Of a DNA stretch of 38,505 nucleotides, positions 16,584 to 24,856 are shown in pieces (position 1 is the first letter of the stretch; every line of letters starts with the position of its first letter). This stretch comes from Trueperaceae bacterium. GTDB lineage: Bacteria; Deinococcota; Deinococci; Deinococcales; Trueperaceae. Made by a program: the position numbers and the translations under genes. The notes under the pieces were generated by a model that was not told the DNA's origin, did not search any database, and worked only from the letters and a program-made list of their open reading frames with translations. The DNA lies in the NCBI GenBank assembly GCA_020431825.1, contig JAGQHN010000026.1, forward strand, positions 1-38,505, given 5' to 3'.

Positions 16584-17318
16584 ATGGCAAAACTAAGTGT
16601 GGAGACAAAAAGACCCCCATGGCTAACTATCTTTGGCCTGGCTTGTCTGGTGCTTTTGGGTGTTGGCATTTTCCTAAGTTTGGTCACCAGTCCACCTGAC
16701 ATTAATCAGGGAGATTTGATTCGGGTGATGTACGCCCATGTTTCAGTGGTCTGGGTCGGCTTTATTGCTGTCATCATGACTGCTATTTTTGGCATGATGT
16801 ATCTCTGGCGCTCGAAAGCTACAGATGATATATGGGCAGTTGCCAGTGCGGAAATGGCGCTGATTTATTTTGCTCTGGCCATTATTGGCGGTATGACTTA
16901 TAGCAAACCTACTCTGGGTGTTTTCTGGGACTGGGATGCCAAGCTGACGCTTACTGCCTTAGAGTTTGCCCTGCTGGTTGGCTACTTTATTGTTCGGGGT
17001 TTGCTTGATGACCCTAAGCAACGGGCGCGTATCAGTGCTGTAGTTTCTATTATTGTCCTGGCAAGTTTGCCCTTTAACTGGATGGCTGCCAAATGGTTTA
17101 GAACCCTGCATCCTTCAAAAAGTTTTGATATGACGAGTAGTGGTGTCTCTGATACCATGGCGCCCATTTTTAGAAATATCTTGCTCTTTAATGTCTTTGT
17201 GGCGGCGCTTATTTTCGTTTACTTTCTACTCGAGCGCGTGCGTCTCGGTCGTTTAGAAGTGAAAGCTGACAGCTTAGAAGAAAATCTAAAGCCCAGAAGC
17301 GAGGTCGTTCATGTTTGA
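16584..17318 (+). CDS. ccmC: Heme-handling protein CcmC
   Basis: A 244-aa membrane protein of the heme-handling family. It loads heme onto CcmE at the outer face of the membrane. The tryptophan-rich signature is KPTLGVFWDWDAKLT (about 108-122), with WDWD at 115-118. The two axial heme histidines expected in the family are visible as YAHVSVVW (H52) and FRTLHPSK (H177). It has six predicted helices. AGGAGG lies 5 nt before the ATG. The last codons contain the ATG of ccmD. Confidence 0.93.
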   Translation: MAKLSVETKRPPWLTIFGLACLVLLGVGIFLSLVTSPPDINQGDLIRVMYAHVSVVWVGFIAVIMTAIFGMMYLWRSKATDDIWAVASAEMALIYFALAIIGGMTYSKPTLGVFWDWDAKLTLTALEFALLVGYFIVRGLLDDPKQRARISAVVSIIVLASLPFNWMAAKWFRTLHPSKSFDMTSSGVSDTMAPIFRNILLFNVFVAALIFVYFLLERVRLGRLEVKADSLEENLKPRSEVVHV

Positions 17319-17436
17319 TAATATTTCACAATGGGGTTGGGTCGCCTTCGCCTGGATTGAAGTTATCCTGGCCTATATTGGCTACCTAATGTACCTGAAC
17401 TGGCGAGCTAAAAAACTAAAGGACAAAGAACGATGA
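17311..17436 (+). CDS. ccmD: CcmD small membrane protein
   Basis: A 41-aa ORF (begins MFDNISQWGWVAFAWIE, ends KKLKDKER). It has one transmembrane helix and a basic cytoplasmic tail, the standard CcmD layout. It sits exactly where ccmD belongs, overlapping the ccmC stop at its start and the ccmE start (ATGA at 17433) at its end. CcmD is needed for release of holo-CcmE from the CcmABC complex. Its small size makes it easy to miss. Confidence 0.88.
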   Translation: MFDNISQWGWVAFAWIEVILAYIGYLMYLNWRAKKLKDKER

Positions 17437-17861
17437 AAAAGCTCATTTATGCTATTGCTGGAGTAGCTATTCTAGGGATTGCCGGGGCGCTCATTTATCA
17501 GGCGCTGAACTCGAGCCTGGTTTACTTTATCCTGCCCAATGAATATGCTGCCCATCCTGCCAAATATGAAGATCGTCGCATACGCCTTGGAGGAATTGTT
17601 GAGCCGGGGAGTGTGCAGTACGATAACCAGAATTTACAGCTTGCTTTTGCCATTACTGACAGCATCAAAACTTACCCTGTCACTCATGTGGGTGCACCCC
17701 CTGAGCTGTTTAAGGAAAATACAGGGGTGGTGGTCGAAGGTCACTTTGATGGTGAAACTTTTAAGAGTGATGAGTTGCTTATTAAACATAGCGAGGTATA
17801 TGAACCGCCTGCAGACGGTCAGCCTATCGATATTGAAATGCTTAAAGACACTTTGCAGTAG
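17433..17861 (+). CDS. ccmE: Periplasmic heme chaperone CcmE
   Basis: A 142-aa protein with an N-terminal membrane anchor (residues ~4-24) and an OB-fold domain. It binds heme covalently and hands it to the CcmF/H ligase. The heme-binding His is H119 in LLIKHSEVYEPP, which matches the family H-x-x-x-Y pattern, with the axial Tyr at 123. YFILPNEYAAHP and RLGGIVEPGSVQ are the other conserved parts. It overlaps ccmD by 4 nt. Confidence 0.93.
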   Translation: MKKLIYAIAGVAILGIAGALIYQALNSSLVYFILPNEYAAHPAKYEDRRIRLGGIVEPGSVQYDNQNLQLAFAITDSIKTYPVTHVGAPPELFKENTGVVVEGHFDGETFKSDELLIKHSEVYEPPADGQPIDIEMLKDTLQ

Positions 17862-17918
17862 CCTGCACAGGACGCACATCCCTTGCCCTGGCTGGCTCAG
17901 AAATAGGAAGATGACCAA

Positions 17919-19952
17919 ATGGATTTAAGTCTCGGACAATTGGGTATGGCAAGCCTCTGGCTAGCCTTTGCTCTGGCAATTTACGGTATTTTCGCAGGGA
18001 TTCTGGGGGCACTGCGGCGTGACGCCCGTTTGCAGACCTCGGCTCGGTTTGCTGCGGTGGCGGTGTTTTTGGCAGTAACTACTGCAATTGCTGTTATGGA
18101 AACGGCGCTTTTAACGGATGATTTTAGTGTCAGGTACGTTGCTGAGCATTCTCGGATCGCGTCACCGCTGTGGGTAAAAGTGGTTACCCTCTGGTCAGCG
18201 CTGGAAGGCTCGGTGCTTTTTTGGGGCTGGTTACTTACCGGTTATGGTGCGCTTTTAGCGATTACTTCGCCTAATAATGTACTTAGACCCTGGGCGCTCT
18301 CAATTATGCAGATGGTGCAGCTTTTCTTTATTTCGGTTGTTACCTTTATTGCCAATCCGTTTATTGTGATGGCAGTACCCCCTATGGACGGGCCAGGGGC
18401 AAATCCGCTGCTGCAAAATCACTGGATGATGGCGGTGCACCCTGTCTTGCTCTATTTAGGCTATGTGGGTTTAACGGTTCCTTTTGCTTTTGCTATGGCT
18501 GCTTTGATTACTCGCAGGCCAGGTATAGAGTGGATGACCCAAACAAGAACCTGGACCTTGATAGGCTGGGGCTTTTTATCAGCCGGGATAATTGCCGGAG
18601 GCTGGTGGAGCTATGAGGTTTTAGGCTGGGGTGGTTACTGGGCCTGGGACCCGGTTGAAAATGTCAGCTTTATGCCCTGGTTAACTGCGACAGCTTTTAT
18701 CCATAGTGTGCAGGTGCAAGAGCGGCGGCGTATGCTTAAGAGCTGGAATGTCATGCTGATTGTGCTGACGTTTTCGCTAAGCATTTTGGGCACCTTCTTG
18801 ATTCGCTCAGGTGTGGTCTCGAGTGTTCATGCTTTTGGTGATGGCCCCGTAGGCCCCTTCTTTTTAGCCTTCTTTATTGTGGTGGCACTTGCCGCCTTTG
18901 GACTGGTTGCCTGGCGCTGGGATCAGGTTCGTGATAACGCCGAGCTTGACGCTGCTGTCAGTCGTGAAGGAAGTTTTCTGGCGGGTAATGTGCTCTTTTT
19001 AGCAATGGCCTTTGCGGTTTTGCTTGGCACACTGTTCCCGCTAATTGTTGAGGCTTTAAGTGGCAACAAAGTTACGGTTGGAGCGCCCTTTTTTGACAAA
19101 GTGAGCATTCCTATCTGGTTACTTATCTTTGTGCTGATGGGCATTGGACCACTTTTACCCTGGCGAAAGGCCGAAGAGCAATCCCTAAGAAAAAACCTCA
19201 TGTGGTTAGTTGGCGGTGCTTTGGCAGCTGCGCTTATAGCTTTTCTGTTTGGTATTCGCCGTGTTTACCCCTTACTTACCATTGCTTTGGCAGGCTTTAA
19301 TCTGGTAAGCCTCGGCCTGCTGATTACGGGAGCCGTTGTGCCCAGGGCTAGGCTTAGTGGGCGCAATGTTTTATCGGTATTTAGGCAATACGCATTTGAG
19401 AGTAAACGCCGTTTTGGCAGCATGATTGTGCATTTTGGTGTGATCGTTATTGCTCTCGGGGTTTTGGGAAGTGGAGCTTACCGCGTTGACCAACAAATTC
19501 GTATTGATTATGGGCAAAGTGTGGAGTTTCAGGGCTACGAACTCAAAGCTCTGGGGGCCTATACCTACCCCGAATTAAGTCTCTTACAAAGTGGAACCCT
19601 TACTGAGCAAGATGTCAGCCATATAAGCTTAGGAGCCAATGTCGAAGTTTGGCGAAATGGGAAACTGCTTAAAGTCCTGAATCCACGTATCAACCGCTTT
19701 CTGGGCCGTCCTGAGCAGCCTGTACCTACGCCATCGGTCCTTTATATGCCCTGGCACGATATCTATCTGAATATTGCAGGTGAGCTCAATGCTGACTCTA
19801 GTTCTGTTACTTTGCGCGTAGTACAGAGCCCGCTGGTGACCTGGATTTGGATAGGGGGCTTTATCATAGTTTTAGGTACAGCCTATGCGCTTAGTCCTAA
19901 TAGACGCAGAGTAAAAGCCAGTCAAGAAGCCAGGGGTAGTGTGCAGGCATGA
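17919..19952 (+). CDS. ccmF: Cytochrome c heme ligase subunit CcmF
   Basis: A 677-aa polytopic membrane protein, the core of the heme ligase that joins heme to CXXCH motifs. Visible marks are WSALEGSVLFWGW (residues ~88-100), HPVLLYLGYVGLTVPFAFA (~173-191, axial His) and the WWD region WGGYWAWDPVENVSFMPWL (~233-251). A later IVHFGVIVIALGVLGSGAY (~502-520) holds another conserved His. A final periplasmic domain and last helix follow. Length is normal. It starts 57 nt after ccmE with AGGAAG upstream, and its stop overlaps the ccmG ATG. Confidence 0.94.
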   Translation: MDLSLGQLGMASLWLAFALAIYGIFAGILGALRRDARLQTSARFAAVAVFLAVTTAIAVMETALLTDDFSVRYVAEHSRIASPLWVKVVTLWSALEGSVLFWGWLLTGYGALLAITSPNNVLRPWALSIMQMVQLFFISVVTFIANPFIVMAVPPMDGPGANPLLQNHWMMAVHPVLLYLGYVGLTVPFAFAMAALITRRPGIEWMTQTRTWTLIGWGFLSAGIIAGGWWSYEVLGWGGYWAWDPVENVSFMPWLTATAFIHSVQVQERRRMLKSWNVMLIVLTFSLSILGTFLIRSGVVSSVHAFGDGPVGPFFLAFFIVVALAAFGLVAWRWDQVRDNAELDAAVSREGSFLAGNVLFLAMAFAVLLGTLFPLIVEALSGNKVTVGAPFFDKVSIPIWLLIFVLMGIGPLLPWRKAEEQSLRKNLMWLVGGALAAALIAFLFGIRRVYPLLTIALAGFNLVSLGLLITGAVVPRARLSGRNVLSVFRQYAFESKRRFGSMIVHFGVIVIALGVLGSGAYRVDQQIRIDYGQSVEFQGYELKALGAYTYPELSLLQSGTLTEQDVSHISLGANVEVWRNGKLLKVLNPRINRFLGRPEQPVPTPSVLYMPWHDIYLNIAGELNADSSSVTLRVVQSPLVTWIWIGGFIIVLGTAYALSPNRRRVKASQEARGSVQA

Positions 19953-20485
19953 AGCGCTTTCTGATCGTTGCCCTGGTGATTGCTGCGCTTGCCAGCCTCT
20001 TTGTATTTGGGCTGATTCGTGGTCGTCCAGACAGGGACATTACCTCAAATCTTTTAGATAAAGCTGTGCCAAATTTTAACTTACCTCTTTTTGAGCGCTA
20101 CTGGTCAGAGTATGGTGAGCGTCTTGATTTGGCTAGCTACGAGGGCAAACCGCGCATTGTTAATTTTTGGGCATCCTGGTGTGGACCTTGTTATCAGGAA
20201 GCGCCAGAACTACAAGCGGCGTGGCAAGAACTCAAAGACGATGTACTTATCATTGGTGTGCAGACGCAGGATAAGGGCAAAAAGCAGCAAGGCCAGGATT
20301 TCATTGATCAGTTTTCTTTATCTTTCCCAAATGTTATTGATGATGACAGCAGTACCAGCGTAGCCTACGGTCTTTTTGGTGTACCTGAAACTTTTTTTAT
20401 TAGAGCAGATGGCACCCTGGCTTATAAACATGTTGGTCCGGTCTCAGCTGCCTTCTTAAAAGATAAAATTGCTGAGGTTTTCTGA
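19949..20485 (+). CDS. ccmG: Thiol:disulfide oxidoreductase CcmG/DsbE
   Basis: A 178-aa membrane-anchored thioredoxin-fold protein that reduces the apocytochrome or CcmH disulfide. It has an N-terminal anchor (residues ~3-22) and the active site FWASWCGPC (C78 and C81). The CcmG acidic loop appears as YEGKPRIVNFW, and the cis-Pro is in GVPETFFI. It is coupled to ccmF by ATGA and to ccmH by a 1-nt overlap. Confidence 0.93.
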   Translation: MKRFLIVALVIAALASLFVFGLIRGRPDRDITSNLLDKAVPNFNLPLFERYWSEYGERLDLASYEGKPRIVNFWASWCGPCYQEAPELQAAWQELKDDVLIIGVQTQDKGKKQQGQDFIDQFSLSFPNVIDDDSSTSVAYGLFGVPETFFIRADGTLAYKHVGPVSAAFLKDKIAEVF

Positions 20486-20931
20486 TGGTCTATTTGACAA
20501 AACACTTTCTGATTTTGTTGTTTGCTTTTGTAATGCTCGTTTTTGCTAGTGCTCAGGAAACGCAACTCGAGCAGCGGGTTTTTGAAATTGGCCGAGATTT
20601 GCGCTGCCCCGTTTGTACTAGCGAATCTGTCGCCGATTCCAATGCCGAAATCGCCATTCAAATGCGTGACATTATTCAGCAAAAACTCGAGGAAGGTCAA
20701 TCTGAAGCGCAGATAAAGGCTTTTTTTCAGGCAAGTTATGGTGACTGGATTTTACTCGAGCCTCCCCGGCGGGGCATCCACCTGATTGTCTGGCTTTTAC
20801 CAACCCTGGTAGGGCTAGCAGGTGTTGCAGTGCTGGCTATTTTGATTAGACGCTGGACTACCGAAAAAGAAACTATCGAGGTCGATGAGACCGAGCTAAA
20901 ACGCGTACGAGAGGCACTGGATAACGCCTGA
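20485..20931 (+). CDS. ccmH: Cytochrome c maturation protein CcmH
   Basis: A 148-aa protein with a signal/anchor at residues 8-23, the redox motif LRCPVC (C41 and C44), and SVADSNAEIAIQMRDII as the following helical bundle. A C-terminal transmembrane helix runs over ~101-122. It presents apocytochrome to CcmF. It corresponds to the N-terminal half of E. coli CcmH (CcmH/CycL). It is coupled at both ends by single-nucleotide overlaps. Confidence 0.93.
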   Translation: MVYLTKHFLILLFAFVMLVFASAQETQLEQRVFEIGRDLRCPVCTSESVADSNAEIAIQMRDIIQQKLEEGQSEAQIKAFFQASYGDWILLEPPRRGIHLIVWLLPTLVGLAGVAVLAILIRRWTTEKETIEVDETELKRVREALDNA

Positions 20932-22454
20932 TGCTTACCGTCATTATTATTGTTCTGTTAGCGCTTATTTTCTTTACCTATGTAGCGATTCCGCTGATAT
21001 TTCCTGGTCAGAGTGACCGTTTGCCTGATAGCCGTGACCCGATTAAACAAGACCTCGAGGAAGAGCGAGATGCCCTTTTCCGGGCAATTAAAGAACTGGA
21101 TGCCAGAAACGACCTGGCGCAAACTCGCCGTGATCAGCTGCGGGCGCGCTATGAAGCCAAAGCTGCGAAGGTTTTAAGAGCACTTGATGAAAGGCAGCTC
21201 GAGCTAAAAGAGAATGTTCCAAGTCGACCGACTCAGCGCAAACGTTTTCCTTATGTAACACTTTCTTTTCTTAGCCTTATGGTGATTATGGCTGCGCTTA
21301 TGCCTTCTTATGTCTTACCGCGTATGAATGGTGGAACGGTCACGACCTTTTTTGAAGGGGATATCGAGCAGGCTAAAGCCCTCAAATCTTTAGAACGTGC
21401 TGCCAATAAAAACCCCAATGAAGATAATCTGATGGCGCTCGCTGATGCCTACTGGCAGCTTAATGATGTGGCGCAGGCCGAAGCCACCTATTTGCGAATG
21501 ACCTCAGAGTTAAACCCGGTTCCTGCCCTTGCCTACAGCCGTTTGGGGTATTTGAAGTTGCAAAACGACAATGATATTCCAGGGGCTCTGACTTATTTTG
21601 AGCAGGCTCAGGAAGCTGACCCCAGTGACCTGGATACGCTTTATACTCTGTCAGAAATTTACTTTTCTCAGGCCAGACCTGATGATGCGGTAAAAACGCT
21701 CGAGACCTATTTAAGCTTGCCTGCTGGCGCCGATGATGAAGAGGTAAAAACGCGGCTCGAGCTGTTCAAACAGGTTGCGCCTGTCCTGAACGCTGCGACT
21801 CAGGACCCCACTCAGGAAACCCTGGCTGCTCTGGCGGATACCTACTGGCAGGTGGGTGAGCGGGAAAGAGCTGCTGACATTTACATTCAGCTACTAAGTA
21901 ACTTTGATGCTCATAATGGGCTGGCCTATAGCCGTATCGGTCAGGTCTTGTTCTTTTCTGGACGCAATGTTCAGGCTATAGATATGCTTGAGCGGGCTAT
22001 GGCGATAGATGATGCTAACTTAGACACCTTGCTCTTTTTGGGCAATGCCTATTTTAGTAGTGACAGGTTAGAAGAGGCCATAAGTACCTGGGAGCACTAT
22101 GTTGAGGTGGCAGGGGGCGAAGAGGCTGCTGGCCGGGTTCCAGGACTTATTGAAAATGCTAAAGCCAGATTGGCAGGTGCGCCCACCGATAGCACCGTGG
22201 TTGAGGTGTCAGGTGAAAGTCTCTTTGCTGCTAATTGTGCGGCTTGCCACGGGCTGGCGGGTCAAGGTGGCATTGGCCCTACACTTATTGCTAATTCGCG
22301 GGCAGCGAATGAAGCCAATGTGCGTAACCTCATTCAGTATGGCCGGGGGTTGATGCCGGGCTTTATCGCCAGTTTGAGCGAAGAGCAAATTGACATTCTG
22401 GTTGATTTTGTAGTTAATAATCTGGCGCAAGGACAAACCAGTGAGCGACCCTGA
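20931..22454 (+). CDS. CcmI-like TPR protein fused to a cytochrome c domain
   Basis: A 507-aa fusion protein. Residues 2-24 and ~108-128 are membrane helices flanking a charged coiled-coil cytoplasmic loop (DLEEERDALFRAIKELDARN), which is the CcmI/CycH N-terminal pattern. Residues ~140-410 are TPR repeats, apparently two copies of a ~131-aa module: ALADAYWQ at 169 and ALADTYWQ at 300, each followed by a similar AYSR[LI]G segment. Residues ~425-500 are a class I cytochrome c with CAACH (C436, C439, H440) and a Met axial ligand in GRGLMPGF (M475). CcmI normally holds apocytochromes for heme attachment, so here the chaperone carries its own heme. The gene overlaps ccmH by 1 nt and the Rieske gene by 14 nt. 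Confidence 0.85.
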   Translation: MLTVIIIVLLALIFFTYVAIPLIFPGQSDRLPDSRDPIKQDLEEERDALFRAIKELDARNDLAQTRRDQLRARYEAKAAKVLRALDERQLELKENVPSRPTQRKRFPYVTLSFLSLMVIMAALMPSYVLPRMNGGTVTTFFEGDIEQAKALKSLERAANKNPNEDNLMALADAYWQLNDVAQAEATYLRMTSELNPVPALAYSRLGYLKLQNDNDIPGALTYFEQAQEADPSDLDTLYTLSEIYFSQARPDDAVKTLETYLSLPAGADDEEVKTRLELFKQVAPVLNAATQDPTQETLAALADTYWQVGERERAADIYIQLLSNFDAHNGLAYSRIGQVLFFSGRNVQAIDMLERAMAIDDANLDTLLFLGNAYFSSDRLEEAISTWEHYVEVAGGEEAAGRVPGLIENAKARLAGAPTDSTVVEVSGESLFAANCAACHGLAGQGGIGPTLIANSRAANEANVRNLIQYGRGLMPGFIASLSEEQIDILVDFVVNNLAQGQTSERP

Positions 22455-23010
22455 CGCTAAAGAGTTAGTCAGTGAGGAACGCCGGAAGTTAGTTACCTGG
22501 CTCTGGCGTTTACCGGTGCTGGCAGCTATAGGGGGCGCCGGGTTTGCGGGCTACGAGTTTTACAAACACCTGGATAAAACCTTGCCCAGTAAAACCCCGG
22601 TCTTTGAGCCTAAAACTAAGATAGAGATTGCTGAACTGGCAGAATTGGCATCCTTGTGGTCTTTTGCTGAGTTTAGCCTCGAGTACATGCCTGCTATCGT
22701 TTTTAGAGTGCCGGCTCCTGTCTCTGGGGGACTTAGCTTTGAAGATAAGCACTTTATAGCTTTTAGTCGTATCTGTACTCATATGGGCTGTATTGTCCAG
22801 CCCAATGAGAATTTTGAGGCAATTGCTGTGTCCTATAACTACCGCACCACTTCACCCGTGCTGGCTTGCGGATGTCATTTTAGTGTATTTGCTGTCGATA
22901 AGGCGGGCGAAGCGGTGAGTGGCCCAGCAACCTTGCCTATTCCAAGGGTGCAACTCGAGCTAGAAGAAAATCGGCTTTATGCCGTGGGGCTCGAGCAAAA
23001 ACCAGCCTAA
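22441..23010 (+). CDS. Rieske 2Fe-2S protein
   Basis: A 189-aa membrane-anchored iron-sulfur protein of quinol-oxidising complexes. The N-terminus has an Arg-Arg pair before a hydrophobic helix (RRKLVTWLWRLPVLAAIGGA, residues 14-33), which suggests an uncleaved Tat-type anchor. The cluster boxes are CTHMGC (112-117) and CGCHFSVF (143-150). This gives both cysteine and both histidine ligands plus the disulfide pair; the second box differs from the usual CPCHGS. No cytochrome b gene follows, so its partner lies elsewhere unless it works with the upstream cytochrome. It starts with GTG at 22441 inside the end of the fusion gene, and the operon ends here. Confidence 0.9.
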   Translation: MSDPDAKELVSEERRKLVTWLWRLPVLAAIGGAGFAGYEFYKHLDKTLPSKTPVFEPKTKIEIAELAELASLWSFAEFSLEYMPAIVFRVPAPVSGGLSFEDKHFIAFSRICTHMGCIVQPNENFEAIAVSYNYRTTSPVLACGCHFSVFAVDKAGEAVSGPATLPIPRVQLELEENRLYAVGLEQKPA

Positions 23011-23125
23011 TTTATCAACGCTTCGTAACATCAGCATGCTTATTTTTCTAAATTATAATTAGAGAATCAGGTTAATTTAAGTGCAAATGTACTCTGGTGA
23101 CTGGTTTGGGGTAGACGAGTTAGGG

Positions 23126-23154
23126 GTGACAAGACTGCTTCCTAAAAGTAAACT
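23126..23154 (+). promoter_or_regulatory. Leaderless promoter, GTGACA and TAAACT
   Basis: GTGACA (23126-23131) and TAAACT (23149-23154) are separated by exactly 17 bp, and the -10 ends 5 nt before the ATG at 23160. This is the clearest complete example of the leaderless promoter type in the window. Confidence 0.7.
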
Positions 23155-23159
23155 GGGCT

Positions 23160-23768
23160 ATGGAAACTGTTACCGTATATTTTGATTATCTTTGTCCCTA
23201 TGCTAAACGGGGTATGGAACTTGCCAGCCTTATTCAAGAACCCCTCGAGCTAAACTTTGACTGGAAACATTACAGTTTGGCTCAGGGAAATTATCGTGGC
23301 GAAGATGACTGGCAGCTCTGGCAAGATAGTTTAAGTAAAGATGATAGGGCTGGGGGTAAGGGTTTGTTGCCCTTTTTGGCTTCGTATGCGGCAAGAAGAC
23401 AGGGGGATGACTTTACTAACTTTCGTCTGAAAATGTTTAAAAGCTACCATGATGAAAGAAAACCCTACAGCTTGGAAAATATTCTTGCAACCGCGCAAGA
23501 GGCAGGGCTCGAGCTAGAAAGGTTTGAACAAGATTTGCAGAGTGATGCTGCCAGAGCGAGTTTAGCTGAGGAGCATAGTGAAGCAGTTGCTAGAGATATA
23601 AGTGCTACGCCTACTTTTTGTTTTGATAGTGGCGCCGCCGCTTATTTTCGTTTTAAATCCTTGCCTGAGACCGCTCATGAGGCCAGTCAGTTTTTTCTTG
23701 ATTACCGCAAGATGCTTGAGAGATACCCTGATCTCGAGACCATTCGCAGGCCCTATAAACGGCGCTAG
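23160..23768 (+). CDS. DsbA-family thioredoxin-fold protein, single Cys
   Basis: A 202-aa protein of the DsbA / 2-hydroxychromene-2-carboxylate isomerase-like fold. The N-terminal strand and active-site helix read VYFDYLCPYAKRGMELA: C12 is kept, but the second Cys of CPYC is Ala15. It cannot run a normal dithiol cycle. It may act through a mixed disulfide or glutathione. The cis-Pro loop is ISATPTFCF, and the helical insertion between is normal. No signal peptide is visible, so it is cytoplasmic. It is a single-gene unit ending in a strong hairpin. Confidence 0.75.
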   Translation: METVTVYFDYLCPYAKRGMELASLIQEPLELNFDWKHYSLAQGNYRGEDDWQLWQDSLSKDDRAGGKGLLPFLASYAARRQGDDFTNFRLKMFKSYHDERKPYSLENILATAQEAGLELERFEQDLQSDAARASLAEEHSEAVARDISATPTFCFDSGAAAYFRFKSLPETAHEASQFFLDYRKMLERYPDLETIRRPYKRR

Positions 23769-23778
23769 CCAGGTAAAA

Positions 23779-23808
23779 GAAAAAGCCTCGAGGACTCGAG
23801 GCTTTTTC
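23779..23808. terminator. Bidirectional terminator with CTCGAG stem
   Basis: A perfect 14-bp inverted repeat (23779-23792 and 23795-23808) with a 2-nt gap, and A-run and T-run flanks. It serves both the DsbA-like gene and convergent glnA. Each arm holds one CTCGAG, as in the terminator at 3734-3777, although the outer stem sequence differs. Confidence 0.9.
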
Positions 23809-23824
23809 ATGGTTTAAAGCTTGA

Positions 23825-24823
23825 TTAGGCTTCGTCTAGAGCAACCGTAATAGCTTTAACGATTTGGTAAGGATCAGCATTAGCTGCGGGGCGGCGGTCT
23901 TCGAGGTAGCCCTTATAGCCATTGTTAGCAGTAGCTACCGGGATACGAATGCTGCTGCCGCGGTCACTTACACCGTAGCTGAACTTATCAATCGATTGGG
24001 TTTCGTGCAGACCCGTTAGGCGCTGATTGTTGTCAGAACCATAGGCTTCGATATGGATTTTGTGGCGGCGTTCAAAGCTCTTCATGATTTTTTCGATTAA
24101 GTCCTTACCACCTTGTTCACGAATGGCAGTATTGGAGAAGTTAGCGTGTTGACCGCTACCGTTCCAGTCACCTTTTACTGGCTTAGGTGCAAAGTTAATG
24201 GTCACACCATATTTCTCTGCGGTACGAACCAGTAAGAAGCGAGCTAACCAGGCAGCGTCGCCAGCGGCTTTGGAGCCTTTGGCAAAAATTTGATATTCCC
24301 ACTGACCAGGCGCTACTTCAGCGTTGGTACCAGTAACATTCAGACCAGCATCTAGGCAAAGGTCAAGATGCTCTTCAGAGATTTCACGACCAAAGGCAGC
24401 ATTGGCACCAACTGAGCAGTAGTAAGGACCTTGGGGGCCAGGGTAACCGTTGCTGGGAAAACCTAAGGGTTTGCCATTATCCCAGATAAAATACTCTTGC
24501 TCGAGTCCGAACCAAACGTCATCATCATCTTCAAAACTGCCACGAACATTGGTTACATGCAAACTGCCGTCAGCATTTAAAACTTCACACATGACCAGGT
24601 AGGCATTGTTGCCAGCGGGGTCAGGGAAAACGGCAACGGGTTGAAGCAGGCAGTCAGATGAGTGCCCTTCAGCTTGTTGTGTTGAGCTACCGTCAAATGA
24701 CCATTCGGGGCAATCTGCTAAGGTTACCGGGCCATCGTGGTCGATGACTTTGATTTTGTGTCTCATATTGGGCTCAGGCTTATAGCCGTCCAGCCAGATA
24801 TAACCTAATTTTACTTTTGCCAT
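23825..24823 (-). CDS. glnA: Glutamine synthetase, type II
   Basis: A 332-aa enzyme of the eukaryotic-like GSII family that makes glutamine from glutamate, ammonia and ATP. Signatures are WSFDGSSTQQAEG (about 49-61), FGLEQEYFIWD, GPQGPYYCSVGANAAFGRE, TNAEVAPGQWEYQI and GDWNGSGQHANFS. SIRIPV and LEDRRPAANADPYQ close the active site. The frame extends to 24898, but the promoter (-10 at 24889-24894) overlaps that region, and the conserved sequence starts at MAKVKLGYIWLDG, so the ATG at 24823 is chosen. GSII is uncommon in bacteria (mostly actinobacteria and some proteobacteria), so horizontal origin is possible. It lacks the adenylylation loop of GSI-beta. Confidence 0.93.
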   Translation of the reverse strand: MAKVKLGYIWLDGYKPEPNMRHKIKVIDHDGPVTLADCPEWSFDGSSTQQAEGHSSDCLLQPVAVFPDPAGNNAYLVMCEVLNADGSLHVTNVRGSFEDDDDVWFGLEQEYFIWDNGKPLGFPSNGYPGPQGPYYCSVGANAAFGREISEEHLDLCLDAGLNVTGTNAEVAPGQWEYQIFAKGSKAAGDAAWLARFLLVRTAEKYGVTINFAPKPVKGDWNGSGQHANFSNTAIREQGGKDLIEKIMKSFERRHKIHIEAYGSDNNQRLTGLHETQSIDKFSYGVSDRGSSIRIPVATANNGYKGYLEDRRPAANADPYQIVKAITVALDEA

Positions 24824-24856
24824 AGTAGGGGAGCCTTTCCTAATTGAGTGGACTGA

